Shown: positions 9,514 to 21,054, counted from the first letter of the stretch. The stretch is DNA of 64,000 nucleotides from Acorus gramineus (GCA_030737835.1 CM060849.1:27524311-27588310), one strand, 5' to 3'. Notes: generated by a model not told the origin, from the sequence alone. Numbers and translations: made by a program.

Positions 9514-12500
9514 ATGGGAGAAACCTCTTTTGGGTTCAGTAGTTTTAATGGGTTCTCGCAAAGTTTCGGTTTTAATGCGTTGGTGTTGGATGGAGGGAAG
9601 GGAGAGCTCGTGAGGGCTCCGGTTGGGCCGCCCGTGGTGGCCGGAAAGAAGGGGACGCCAGCGGCTGTCGCGGCGGCTCTGAAGAGCCACAGTGAGGCGG
9701 AGAGGCGACGGAGGGAGAGGATCAATTCCCACCTCACCACGCTTCGGAGTCTCGTCCCATGCAGTGACAAGGTAAGCTTAGTTTATTGAATTTTGGGGTG
9801 TTCTGTATTAGTGATCTTCATTGGTTTCATGTTTATTGTGGGTTGTGAATTCTCAAAAACAAAATTTTTCGTAAAAGTAGTTCTCAATCAATTATTTTTA
9901 TGGAAGTTATTCTCAACTAATTTTTATTTATTTTAAATATAAAAGTTTTCACTTCTTAATGCATAAAAGCTGAAATCAGAAACCAAAAACCAAAATTTAA
10001 TGACACCCGTTTGGAACCGAGTATCTGAACACTAATTTTGCAAAAGTAGAATTGGTTTGACCTTTTTTTTTTTTTTTTGGAAAATGAGTTGTGTTTGAAT
10101 CCCTCAATGCCTGTTTTTTTTGTTGAAAATGGTTGATATTTGCTAACCGATTTTATTTCAGAAAGATCGAATTACAAACTCTAAATTGAGGGAAAATAAA
10201 AAAATAAAAAGGAAAAAACCACATACAAGAGACTTATAATCCTCCCAAACAAGAGAAGATGAGACATCTATCCCAGTGAATGTGGAGGACCCAAGATCAC
10301 CTCCGTTTGGGTCAACTCACGACGCCAATCCGCCCCTGCCTGAAGTGTATCTCTCATGCCGACATGATGCATATGCCCCACTCCCTGAATGCCTGTTTGT
10401 TTTCTTTATGTTAATATATACCCCGCTCTAGTTTGTTCAGGTTCATTTTGAGCTAGAGTTTGTTCTGAGATTTTTTTTTTTCTGAAAAAAGGTGCTCCCC
10501 CGGGTTTGATCCGATGACCTTCTTATTGGATGGGTGGGGTTAGAGTTTGTCTGAGTTTGATATTCAGTTTAACCAATTTACTTGGCTTTATTTTATTCAT
10601 TGTGGAGTTTTAGATTTGAGGTATATGATTGAGACATGTTGACAAAAGGCTATCTTTTTTTTCTCTCAATTATTGTTGTTGGCTTGCTAGGTGTCTAACT
10701 GGCTGACATTGTTGTATTTTTTTATGCTCATTTTATCTGGTAGTTTGATAATTGAGTAATAAGCTACCTTACTTATGTCTATTAATTAAATTTTTTTATG
10801 CTGTTGTATATTAACACCTTGTTTGTGTGACACCATGCATGCCTGATAATCCCTGAATGCCCCATAAAACTGTTTGTTTTATTTAAAACCTGATAACTAT
10901 GCTGGATGGGTTCAACCACGGTCCCTTCGATATCAAAAAAAAAAAAAAAAAACTATGCTGGATGGGCTAGCATAAGCTCTCATAGTCATTCTAAGGGACT
11001 GAAATAGTCTATATATGTTAGTGGATTAAATTACTCTTCCATGTCATTTTTTCCCCCATCCAACACTCCCGCACGCTCAATAAAACATGTCACATCCAAA
11101 TATGGCTATCTATGATGAGTAACATTATGACGGTTTCCAAATGGGGCTGAGTGAATAAAATTGATCTTTAGCACTGAATTATCTCTTCTTCTTTTCTTTT
11201 TTTTTCTTTTTCTTTTTTTTTTTCTTTTTTTTTTTTTTTGGGGGGGGGGGGGGTGGTTCTATTTTTGTTGTAGAGTTTCATTTTGAATAATGAATATCCT
11301 GTTAACTTCAGAGTTTTTCTGAGATTATCTTCATTTTAATTGATGTACTTCTTTCCTATTTGGGGTTTGAGATTTGGACATTTGGTTTATTTAATTGATA
11401 CATGAGTGGAGATTAGGTGATCTTTCCATTTTGTTCTCTATTATTGTGGTTGACCTACTAAAGTCCCAATCAGCCGACTTGTATTTTTATATGCTCATTA
11501 TTATTCCTAGTTCTTTAGTTGACTAATGAGCCATCTTACCTATATTTGCTCATTCAAGTATGATATTTTTCATTAATTATTAAAAGAAATCCAGCTTTGA
11601 CAACAATGTCTGGAATTGATTCCAAGCTGATTCTGATTCTGATTCTGATTCTGTGAGAATTGGTTTTTTTTTTTTTCCAAAACCAATTCCAAGCAGTAGT
11701 TTGGTAGAATATACCTGAAATTATATTTCTTTTTTCTTTTCCTTCCAAAATGGATTCCCCCGGACTTCAATAAAAAAAAATAACTTCCTGTTTAATCCAT
11801 CCCACAAATCCAAAAACATTTTTACCTTTTTTTTCTCTTATGTTTCTTATTTATTCATCATTATCCCCTCTTATGTTTTATATTTCCCCTTTTTTACATT
11901 ATCTTTTATTATTTCCAGTTTTCCATTGCTATTAGGAATCTAAACATAATTTAGTCTTGTCTTTTGGGATTCCATATCTAAAAATCTAAAATCAACTCTC
12001 AAAATGAGATACTGGTGGATTCCTACATTTTGGAATTAGTTCCAAATGCGGCCTAAATTGCTGGTAAATCCTTCAATGTAGTTTCTGAGGCCAGCATCCT
12101 CTGACTTGCACAATCATTTTTCAATTTTGTTTTTTCTCCTGATATGTGCGTGGTCATGCTATCTACTTAAGTCTGATATGATATAGCATTATTTGAACTA
12201 TGGACATATTTATATTGATGTTAAGGGACTGATGCAGATATGTCATTCGCATCAATATGTTATAAGCTAATGTTGTTTAAACTTTGATGCATAGAGACAT
12301 CATTTATTGCTGCTAATGCTTGTAACCACCATTGATCATGTACCAAAACATTTTCAGTATCGTGGCAGATAGTAAGCGCTTTATTTAACAGAGCATAAAC
12401 TTGTTATGTAGATGGACAAAGCTTCGCTGCTGGCCAAAGTAATCACTCACGTAAAGGACCTAAAGCGACACGCCACTGAGATCAGCAAAGGATGCCCCGT

Positions 12501-12885
12501 TCCATCCGATACAGATGAAGTGAGGGTCGAACCTGATGAGGATGGAATGCACGTCAACAATGGGATATTCTTGATCAGGGCATCACTGTGTTGTGAGGAC
12601 CGTCCAGACCTCCTGGAAGACCTGAAGCAAACGCTTGCAAATCTCCCCTTGAAGACCTTGAGGGCAGAGATCTCCACCTTGGGCGGGAGGGTGAGGAACA
12701 TGTTCGTCATGGCCACTGAAGGGAAAGTGACCGAGATCGAACGACATCTCATCGTCAGCTCCGCCCACCAGGCCTTGAAATCCGTGCTCGATAGGGTCGC
12801 CTCCCCGGAGTTCTCTCCGCGGTCCTCGCTCTCTTGCAAGAGGCGGAGAATCTCCTCATTTGATTCTTTGAGCTCATCTTCTTGA
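9514..12885 (+). CDS. bHLH transcription factor, bHLH30/TMO5-like group
   Basis: There are two exons, 9514-9771 and 12412-12885 (GT-AG, phase 0), encoding 243 residues. The basic region at residues 57-71 carries H59, E63 and R67, the H-E-R trio of E-box/G-box binders (SHSEAERRRRERIN). Helix 1 and the loop are in exon 1; exon 2 starts at the loop/helix 2 boundary (MDKASLLAKVITHVKDLK). The C-terminal part (about residues 130-190) looks like the ACT-like dimerisation domain of this group. The family includes Arabidopsis bHLH30, 32 (TMO5), 51, 106 and 107; the exact orthologue is not determined. The start at 9514 is the only in-frame ATG before the domain; the frame is open upstream but has no ATG. 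The protein acts in the nucleus as a dimer. The 2.6-kb intron holds a small retroposon and a (GATTCT)n tract. The gene converges on the ABCG gene, with stop codons 370 bp apart. Confidence 0.94.
9772..12411 (+). other. Intron of the bHLH gene
   Basis: The intron is 2640 bp with donor GGTAAGCT and acceptor TTATGTAG. It contains a TSD-flanked poly(A) insertion (10895-10966), a (GATTCT)n microsatellite near 11625-11655, long T/G homopolymers at about 11199-11254, and an uncharacterised repeat-like stretch at 10160-10390. No exon-like frame was found inside. Confidence 0.85.
10895..10966 (+). mobile_element. 5'-truncated poly(A) retroposon with 16-bp TSD
   Basis: The direct repeats AACTATGCTGGATGGG at 10895-10910 and 10951-10966 are identical. 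They enclose a 40-bp insert, TTCAACCACGGTCCCTTCG.. plus an A-run of about 18. A long target duplication and terminal A-tract are signatures of target-primed reverse transcription. The insert start resembles a pol III B box (GGTTCAA..C), so a severely 5'-truncated SINE is the likely source. Confidence 0.8.
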
Positions 12886-13254
12886 GTTTGTCTTTTAATT
12901 GAAGTTTATTATAGAGGTCCGTAAACTTAGTGACAGTTTGAAAACTCTGGTATAGAAGAAAATTTTCTTTTTCATATAAATCAGCTCTAATAGATTCCGT
13001 GGGAAGGAGGTATCAAATATATTTTGTCTGGGTTGCTCAAGAATGATTACAGGAATGTATGATTCCAAACACCATCTGAAAGAAAATGTAACCCATATAT
13101 TTTACTGAATGTTATTGCTTTATATCTATAATGAAATGAAACATGTATTGTTGTGTGTGTATCAAGCAAACAAAGAATGGTCTCTCATGGTTGCATCAAA
13201 TCAAAATCAGAAACAGATAGATCACATAAGAAAAAAAAAAAAAACTCTTGATCT

Positions 13255-15018
13255 CTAACTTCGCATCCAATAGCACCTGAACCACAGAACAAGAAAACAC
13301 AGGACCCTGTAAGCGCAGATGAACCCGACCATCACCCCCACATTGCTCCACCTCTGTGACTCCGCGATCTCCTGCTGCCTCAAAAACGTCCGGCCATCCA
13401 GCACGCACCCCCCCTCCCCTCTGTTGATGCACCTCGCCCCACCCAGCCCACCATACTCATTGATCAGGAACGCCTCAAAGGGGTACTTGAACAGGCTGAG
13501 GTAGTGCATGAACTCCCAGTACTTGGGTATGCTCTGCTTCGATATGAAGTAGCCCGAGAAGAGGAAGAACGAACCCATGAACCCCGCGACGAGTGAATTG
13601 CCCATGATGAAGTTGGGCACGAGCGCGCTGAAGAACGCGACGAACGAGTTCGCCATCAACACCACCAGCCAGACCACAAGGGAGAAGTAGAGGAACCCAT
13701 CAAGGTCCCTCCTCAGCCCCACCAGCCAGTACACTGGGGTGGTATACAATAAGGCCACAATGAGCAAGAAAGGAAAGAAAACAATGGCATTGGCGATGAC
13801 ATACGATGACACTCTATACGCGCCTCTTGAGGTCTCATTCATTAAGATCCTCCTCTCCTGTAGAAACACTGGCAAACCCTCTGTGGTTGATGAAAGCAAG
13901 AAAGTGAGACTGAACGCGAAGAACCCAACTCTGCTTTGCAGCTCTGTTTTGTGTCCTCTCACGTTCATGAAGATCGTACCGAGCCCGAACCCCGCCACCA
14001 AAGACTGCAGCGTCCGCGCCATGAAAAGCTGCCTCGTCCGCATCACGTTCTTGAAGAACCTCCCGCTCAGTATCAGAACCTCCTCGCATCGCGAATTCGC
14101 GTAAAACGCGCTCTCAACGACGTCGTCATCATCTTCGCAGTAGTAGTTGTAGTCATTCGTTCCCACTGTGAAGTCTGAATCATGGGTTGGAAGGCTTTCG
14201 ACGACGTCGATGGCGAATTCGAGCACGTTCACATGGTCTGGCACGACATGACAGGCCTGCGCGAGCCGCGCCTCGAGCAGGCCCACCGTGCCGTGGTGGC
14301 GGACCTCCCCGCGCGAGACGAGCACGACTCGGTCGAAGAGGTCGAGGATCCGGAACCCGGGCTGGTGGATGGTGAGCACGACCGTCTTGCGCTGGACCGC
14401 CGCCATCGATTTGAGGAGCGACACGACGTGGAGGGCCGAGGCCGAGTCGAGCCCGGACGTCGGTTCATCGAGGAGGAGCACCGACGGGCGATGAACGAGT
14501 TCCGCGCCTATCGAGACCCTCCTCCGCTCCCCGCCCGAGATCCCCCCTCCCACGCGCGAGCCCGCTATGCCTTCCAATTCGAGCTCCTTCAATAGCTCGC
14601 GCGCGCGGGCGGCTGCGCAGCCGCGGCGCGCGCGCCCCAGCCTCAGCTGGGCCGTGTATGTGAGAGACTCTTCGACAGTGAGAAGGGGGAAGAGCGCGTC
14701 GTCGTCCTGCGTGACGTACCCGGAGACGCGGCGGAACCATTCGGAGTTCATCGGACGGTTGTTGACGAGGATCTGACCGGAGAGTCTGCTGCGCGGGATC
14801 GCGCCAGCGAGAGCGGCGAGGAGGGTGGTCTTGCCGGCCCCGCTGGGGCCGACGATGGCGAGGATCTCGCCCGCGCGCGCCTCGCATGTCACGTTGTGGA
14901 GAATGCGCCTCGGCAGTGCGCGCGCGAGGTTGGGGCGCGCGGAGGGTGCGGAGCAAGTGAGGGACTTGGTTTCAAGCTTGTATCGGGGCTTCTCCGGTTG
15001 TTTTACGGGCAACGCCAT
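13255..15018 (-). CDS. ABCG10: ABCG half-size ABC transporter, ABCG10-like
   Basis: An intronless 587-residue protein, close to the usual size of the ABCG10 type. The nucleotide-binding domain comes first, as in all ABCG proteins: Walker A GPSGAGKT (57-64), Q-loop Q104, signature ISGGE (160-164), Walker B VLLLDE (180-185), H-loop H218. The membrane domain follows from about residue 320, with six predicted helices and the family blocks [19 protein letters not shown] and [17 protein letters not shown]. The N-terminus ([14 protein letters not shown]) also fits ABCG10-type proteins. Half-transporters work as dimers in membranes, usually the plasma membrane. Legume ABCG10 moves phenylpropanoid or isoflavonoid precursors; the substrate here is unknown. 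The coding DNA is very GC-rich, especially in the first half. The start at 15018 is preceded by a (GA)n leader tract. All catalytic residues are present. Confidence 0.96.
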   Translation of the reverse strand: MALPVKQPEKPRYKLETKSLTCSAPSARPNLARALPRRILHNVTCEARAGEILAIVGPSGAGKTTLLAALAGAIPRSRLSGQILVNNRPMNSEWFRRVSGYVTQDDDALFPLLTVEESLTYTAQLRLGRARRGCAAARARELLKELELEGIAGSRVGGGISGGERRRVSIGAELVHRPSVLLLDEPTSGLDSASALHVVSLLKSMAAVQRKTVVLTIHQPGFRILDLFDRVVLVSRGEVRHHGTVGLLEARLAQACHVVPDHVNVLEFAIDVVESLPTHDSDFTVGTNDYNYYCEDDDDVVESAFYANSRCEEVLILSGRFFKNVMRTRQLFMARTLQSLVAGFGLGTIFMNVRGHKTELQSRVGFFAFSLTFLLSSTTEGLPVFLQERRILMNETSRGAYRVSSYVIANAIVFFPFLLIVALLYTTPVYWLVGLRRDLDGFLYFSLVVWLVVLMANSFVAFFSALVPNFIMGNSLVAGFMGSFFLFSGYFISKQSIPKYWEFMHYLSLFKYPFEAFLINEYGGLGGARCINRGEGGCVLDGRTFLRQQEIAESQRWSNVGVMVGFICAYRVLCFLVLWFRCYWMRS

Positions 15019-15030
15019 GGAAGCGGAGGA

Positions 15031-15033
15031 GAC

Positions 15034-15064
<31 letters not shown>

Positions 15065-15065
15065 T
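15031..15065. repeat. (GA)n tract in the ABCG10-like 5' leader
   Basis: A nearly pure GA/CT microsatellite starts 13 bases upstream of the ATG. On the transcribed (minus) strand it reads (CT)n, a common feature of plant 5' leaders and of GAGA-type promoter elements. Confidence 0.7.
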
Positions 15066-16711
15066 GATGAGGAGGAATGGAAATTGTGAGGGGGGAAGAG
15101 AAGGTGAGCTAACACACCAAACAAGTTGATGGTGTTAGACACGCTGCCTGTGCTGTGGAGTGTTGGTTTTATGCATGGTTTGATAAGAGAGGATTTTGAC
15201 TTGGCCTTTGATGTTTTTGGGGGGGTTTGTATATATATATTATAGAATGCTATATACATGTTGGGGTGCTTATGATGTGGGTGGACCAATATAACTAACT
15301 ACCTTTTATTGGATGGTGTGAGATGGTGTTGTTTGTGCATCAGATGGTCGAGAGGGGTGGACTGTTTCAATGAGGGTATGTTTGTGTTGAAAATTGTGTG
15401 AGAGAGAGAGAGAGAGTGAGTTTTTTTGAAACGGTTTTACAGGTGAGCAGCAGCATTGACTGTTCAGAGTAGTAGTTTTAGGTGCCAGAGCAGAAGTCAC
15501 ACCAACCTGCACTGGTGACTTAAGCAGAGCCAATTTAAGAAGTTTTTGTTAGACTGATCCAGCCATTGATCTTCAAACCATCATTTCAAAAACAGGTTTT
15601 TGATAAAAACTGCTTTCAACCAATCTTTTTCATATGTTTTAATTTTTTAAAATATATATTTTGTTACTGAAATGCATTCTTTTATAATAAAAAAAAATTA
15701 AACATATACTCATATGACTTGAATGCATTATATTTTATATTTTTATTCATAAAATAAATACTACATCAGATGATTTCATATATTGCATTAATAACAGAGT
15801 TGTAGGATCATCCAGCAATTTTATATAGTGTTTTGTTTACTTTTAATACATAAAACTGAAATATGAAACTAAAAGCTAAGGTAATAAAAAAAAAAATCAT
15901 TTGGAACCTAATATCTAAAAATAAAATGATACATCCACTGCCACATGCAACCCCATCTACAAACCCCCAACCATTTTGATGTTTTTTCTTAAATAACATA
16001 CTAGATAAACATGTACATATTTTATGTTTTCAGAAAAAAAAAAAAAAAAAAAATTTAATTTTGTATACACTATACTAATTAAGTGTATAGGTAGTTGAAG
16101 GATCTTCTGTGGACTGTAGATGGGGCTACAAAGTGGACCAATTGTATCAATGCTCTTGTCTAAGTGAGTGGTAGGATTTTTGAGACACAACAGAAACTTG
16201 TATAGGGAACTCCAGTAAGAAGGCATACTGTATGTGGGGCACATATGCTTTAATAAATTGTCTGCCCTTGATTTCTGTTATCTTCATTGAGAAGGCTGTG
16301 GCTTAACTGCACTGATACTTCATTGAAGTGATCTTTCTATATGATAAAATTTTACAGGTGTTTAAAAGAGTAGATCACACCTGGAATGTTAGCATTGGAC
16401 CTTCCTAATGGTTGCATAACTGCAGAGGGTTTCTAGTTGCCAACATGTTTGAAATCTGATGTGAATGATTTTGTGATAAAGCTAATGTTAGCTCCAATGA
16501 TCAGTAGCGTTTATAACAAAGAGCGGAGAGGTTTAAATTGAGTTAGGCAGTTAGCAATTCATTTCTTGCACTCCGTCACTAATGAAACCTACCCGAAGAA
16601 CATTCATCCAAAATTCACCAAGAGACAAACTTACAACATCTACAATGAGGGTTTATAAATTTTCAATGTACACTTTGCTTGAATGACTGCTATGCAGATA
16701 ATTCAAGAAAT
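15066..16711. other. Intergenic region upstream of the ABCG10-like gene
   Basis: This AT-rich DNA lies between the ABCG10-like promoter (about 15066-15550) and the 3' side of the NUMOD3 gene. A (TA)n run at 15229-15242 and another GA tract at 15399-15418 lie in the promoter area. No gene is supported. Confidence 0.5.
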
Positions 16712-16813
16712 TCAATGATACACTCTCCCCTGGATAGCCCAGGCACCCTTTTCTCTGTATCTTGGTTCCAATGCGCCCTTCATGTGAATTATATGGCCAT
16801 TCACTAGCAATGA
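16712..16813 (-). other. Candidate alternative terminal exon of the NUMOD3 gene
   Basis: On the minus strand a good acceptor (CATCTGCAG, 16814) opens a 33-codon frame with a coding look (SLLVNGHIIHMKGALEPRYR..) ending in TGA at 16712. A matching strong donor (GCA|GTATGTGC, exon end 16907) lies 93 bp upstream on the transcript. The main exon 5 frame stops at 16939, before this donor, so in the annotated form this exon would be 3' UTR. The reading frame that joins donor and exon at phase 0 is itself closed by a stop about 90 bp further upstream. Confidence 0.35.
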
Positions 16814-16938
16814 CTGCAGATGTCAAAAATAATAACTTAAGAACAAATCAACACACATAAACACAAATATATGTATGATAGGCGATGAAAAAAAAAATGC
16901 ACATACTGCAATGAATGAACTCTGTAACCTTGAGAGCA

Positions 16939-17460
16939 TTAACCCTCTGTGACCCCTCTTCGTGATAAGGAATCCGAGAACAACATCAGTTCTTCATTTG
17001 CAGTAGATTCTGCTTTTCTGATCTTGATATCTCGGATCTGATCCGCCAGTGAAACACTTCTTCTCATCCTCTCCATCTTTACAAACTCCAAGTTCAGTTT
17101 CTCCATTGAAGGTTGAGGTCCAACAACTGCATCATTTTTTATGTTAACTAGCCCTTTCTTGTGCTTCTCGCGATGGAACTTTAGATTCACCTTGAAATGA
17201 AACATTATTAGCAATGTTAACTACATGTCAGGAAAATTCAATCAGAGGTAAGAGACGATGCATAGCTGAGAACTGGAAATTACAGAGCTCGGATCCATGT
17301 TGGGTTGATGTCTTGCATTCTTGTGAATGGATACCAATGAAGAAATGAAGAATGAGACACTCAAGAGGGCTGCATACTCTTACCCTTACCTGATTTTTAT
17401 TTCTTATAATTTTTTTCTATGTTAATTCTGTATTGTGTGTGTGTGTGTGTGTGTGTGGGT

Positions 17461-17495
<35 letters not shown>

Positions 17496-19144
17496 GTTAA
17501 TGTTTTTGAGTTATACATACTATTTTGTGCGTTAGAGAGTTTCTTATACTATATGAGAAAAATGCAAGGCCATTTCTAGGGCTGAGAGAGAGAATGTGTG
17601 TATGTTTAATTGTTTAATCTATAATTCAGAAAAGTAAAAGAAAGAATCTTCTCTCCATGGAAGTAGGTAAATCTGGCCTTCGGTGTCTTGTTTAATTGTT
17701 TTTGTTCTCCTTTGTTCTTATTCTCGATCCTATTATTCACCAATCCTTTCTTCATTGCTGTCTCTATACATATTATTATATTATAATATGATGTTTATTT
17801 ACAGTAGTATTATGTTGATGTGTAATTTGAGGGCCAAACATAAATATCAAAGATTCAATAGACAGACCCAGATTGCAGAAACAAACAGGAAATGAAGCAA
17901 TCTCAACTACTGTATTCAAAATATATATAGAGTATAGAATAAATTTTACCTCCGCTAACCTCCGCTTGAGTGTCATCTCCTTCGGCGTGGCCATCTCTTG
18001 TTGGTCCTTCTTCAAAGTTCTCGTCTTCTTCTTTAGTTCTCGTACTGCTCTCGCCTTCCGCTTCTTCACTTCCCTCTCTCGCACACGTTTCTCCCTATTC
18101 TCTGCCCTGGCCTTTGCTTCTTTCTCAGCTCTCAGTCGAGCGAACTCCTTCGCCTTCTCCTTTTCTGCTTTCAACTGATCGTACTCTCTCATTATCTCCT
18201 CTTTCATCTTCTGGTAGCTATCCCAAGAAAGTTCTTGCTGGTCATACCCACCATGCTTTGCTGCCTCAGCAACACTATCTGCCCATATCAAATACAACTT
18301 CTCCTGCAATCTTTTCTTTCTCAACCTCTCACTCCACACCCGCCTCAACGCAAAGCCTATTCTCGCCTTGCTCTGATCACTACATACAAACATAATTAGA
18401 GAACCAAATACATTGGTCTTATTCCTTCTAATTTCACAAACATAATCAAATACAACTTCAATGAACACTAACAATGAAACTTATAAATAACCTACGTATG
18501 AACATGTGGGCATTCAGACATCTTCTTCCGCACCTGGAAAACAATCAAAGATTGACAAAAATTCAACGAAACAAAGCGTAAACAGATACACCCACAAATG
18601 AGCGCGAACAAAAAAAAACATTGGTTCTTACATGACATCACCTTGGGGTCACTCAAGGCTTCGATGGTACGTCTCCTTATGCGCTCACGCGTCTCTACAA
18701 GAACAACACATGATGTCAAAATTCAACAAAGCTGGTAAATTTAAAACCCCAAAAAGGCATCAACTTGAATTCCATTCCACCTTCATCGTGCTTCTTGCCT
18801 TTGTTCCAAGGAGTCTTCCCTTTATTCGCCAACCCAATTTTCCTTCTCCTGAGCATTTCCACATACACCTTGCGCTCCGACTCGTCACCCAATTCACCCA
18901 ACCCATGCGAGCTATGCAATCGATCCTCTCCACTCTGCTTCAATGGGGAAGCAATGGTTTGCTGTGTTTGGATGCAATGCCGGGTATGGGTCGACTGTGA
19001 TTCGAATGAGAGACTCGTCGGCTCACCGACGCGGCGGCCGGGAAGGGAAAGGGTCGAAACGGAGGCGCGACAAAGTGGGTTGTTCGAGAATAGCTTTGTG
19101 GGGTTTTGGTTGAACAAGGGACTGGATGTCGGGTGCAGGCGCAT
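16939..19144 (-). CDS. Plant NUMOD3-containing protein (At1g53800-like)
   Basis: There are five exons on the minus strand: 18781-19144, 18642-18694, 18496-18533, 17950-18379 and 16939-17190. All introns are GT-AG and the frame stays continuous for 378 residues. Residues 103-118 (IGLANKGKTPWNKGKK) are a NUMOD3 motif, otherwise found beside homing endonucleases. The sequence continues ETRERIRRRTIEAL..KVRKKMSEC, typical of the motif's DNA-contacting helices. Residues from about 200 are a lysine/glutamate-rich coiled coil. The end (MERMRRSVSLADQI) matches a conserved block of the plant family. The N-terminus is rich in S, T, R and N and poor in acids, which suggests an organelle transit peptide. 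No nuclease catalytic domain is present. The function is unknown; DNA or RNA binding in an organelle is an inference. The first ATG of the frame is at 19144; the 3' end may be alternatively spliced. Confidence 0.88.
17434..17493. repeat. (TG)n followed by a 33-base G run
   Basis: A (TG)n microsatellite (17434-17460) runs into an uninterrupted G tract (17461-17493) inside the last intron of the NUMOD3 gene. On the transcribed strand this is a C tract. Its true length is uncertain, because such runs are prone to slippage and sequencing error. Confidence 0.85.
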
Positions 19145-19874
19145 CAAACACCTGATGAAACAACAACAATGACAACAACAAGAAGAACAACATTAGAACC
19201 CAACAAAAGATTTTTGTGGATTTGAGATTGAGATTACAACAAGAACAACCAAGTGAATAAAGAAATTAAAACAAAACATTACGGATGGAGAGAGCAAGGC
19301 ATCTCAGAGAGGCTGGTTTTTGCTCATTCTTTTGTTTCTGCTGCGCAAAAAAAAGAGGGGGGCTTTATGTGGACAGGATGTGCATGATGGGTGGATCTTT
19401 CAATCAATCGATCAATCGGAACCGTTAGACTAATAAATTCAAGGCTTATTGATTATATACTGACCGTCCGATGGGTGGATCTTTTACTAGTGATAAACCC
19501 TTTTTTCTGTCAATTTTTTTAAAAAACGTCTAATATCTATGTTTTTATGAAATTAGAGTACATATTTCAATCGTAATATATATATGCTAACGATATATAT
19601 ATATAATTAGATTAGGATTGAAAAATGATTATGCGAAACAACACATTACTTTTTTTTCTTTTTTTTTTATGAAATGAAATATACATCTAAAAGGGGAAAA
19701 AAAAAGCTAAAAAAATTCATTAAGGCTAAATGTAAACTTATTGTTGAGGGCTCACCTACGTGGTTCACTTGGAGACCCGCTTGTTATAAACACAAGGAAC
19801 CCAAAATATAAGCTATAATACAACAAGGATTCATGTCAGCCTCAAAAATCAAAATATAACCCATAAACACAAGG
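19145..19874. promoter_or_regulatory. Upstream region of the NUMOD3 gene
   Basis: The 5' leader and promoter of the minus-strand gene lie here. A purine-rich AACAACAA stretch sits directly upstream of the ATG, and an imperfectly repeated GGGTGGATCTTT block occurs at 19388 and 19474. No TATA box was assigned. No other gene is seen. Confidence 0.35.
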
Positions 19875-20927
19875 AGCTCAGAGTAAGGCTTATCAAAAAG
19901 CCCGTGGCCCGAAATCCCAGCCCGCCCAGCCTGTTTTCAGGGCGGGCTGGGCTCGGGTCTCCCTTCTGGGGCCTGGCCTGTAGGCCCGTCCGAAGTGGGC
20001 CCTTAGTGCTGACCCGTAGGCCCATGGGGGACAATCCAATAAATGAGTAACATGTCATTTTCATTTGAATTGTGGTTTAATTATATAAATTATTGATATT
20101 TATGTAGATGCCAACCTAGTTAGGGACATGTAGTTATATTCTTTCAAATAATTAATTCATTTAATATTTTTATTTTGAAAATTCAATAGATATAAATATT
20201 TTTTTTAACATTATACTTTAAATTTTGTGTTATTTTAACATTATATACAAATGAACAACTTAAAATTAAAAAAAATAAGATGTTTAGAATTTGGGCCCGT
20301 AGACCCGTCCATGGACCTGAACCCAGGCCCGGCCCGTGAGGCCCGTTCAGGCCCGGGCCCATGGCCACGGGCCTGCCCGGCCGGCCTGGCCCATTGCTGA
20401 CCCCTAGCTAGGGGTGGTAAACGAGCCGAACGAGTCGAGCTTTGATCTGCTCAGGCTCGGCTCGTTTAGTATCAGGCTCGGCTCGGTTCTGGAACGAGCT
20501 TCATTTTGTGTTCAAGCTCGGCTCGTTGGGCTCGTGAAAAGCTCGGTTAAAGCTCAGCTCGGCTCGTTTGTTAAACAAGCCAAGCTGAAGCTTGAATTAA
20601 GGCTCGGCTCGGGCTCGTTTAGCTAAAAAAAAATCTTGTTTAGCATTTGAGAAGTCACATTTCATAAATCATAACACCTTATACATGTGAAAGTAACATA
20701 AGTTCTGGCTCGGGCTCGGCTCGTTAACCTTTTTTCAGTTAAGTAAACGAGTTCGTCTAGGCTCAGGCTCGGCTCGGACTCGACTCGTTTACAAACCGAG
20801 CTTTAAAAATTGTTCAAGCTCGACTCGTTTGTCTAATCGAACGAGCCTGAGCGAGTTTTAACCGAGCCGAGCCCGAGTCGAGCCCGAGCTGCTCGGCTCG
20901 TTTAACAGCCCTACCCCTAGCTCAGAG
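19875..20927. mobile_element. Outer Mutator-like element with 9-bp TSD, interrupted by a second element
   Basis: Identical 9-bp repeats AGCTCAGAG flank the unit at 19875-19883 and 20919-20927. The body starts TAAGGCTTATCAAAAAGCCC, and its other end, before the inner insertion, is GGCCCATTGCTGACCCCT; these are imperfect inverted repeats rich in GGCCCG. The outer element is about 525 bp of its own sequence plus a 508-bp insertion at its right junction. It has no transposase frame. Confidence 0.75.
20405..20922. mobile_element. Inner GCTCGGCTCG-rich inverted-repeat element
   Basis: The inner element (20410-20917) begins AGGGGTGGTAAACGAGCC and ends CTCGTTTAACAGCCCTACCCC. It is built almost wholly of GCTCGGCTCG repeats facing each other. 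The 5-bp sequence TAGCT borders it on both sides (20405-20409, 20918-20922). This pattern of a hairpin-like, AGGGGTG..GAGC-ended repeat is widespread in plants. It landed exactly on the right junction of the outer element. Confidence 0.7.
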
Positions 20928-21054
20928 GCTCCATATTGTGTGGTGGGTGTATGGGAGAGTGTCAAATACTTTATCTCAGTTTGGGAATGTTTTTGTACAT
21001 GGGCATCGGGGGTGAGGTTTAGTGAAGACTACATCCTTATTGAGCCTTAAGGGC

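Noticed and set aside
13739..14956. Several long frames on the plus strand and in other minus frames
   Set aside because: They are shadows of the GC-rich ABCG10-like coding sequence, which has all family motifs.
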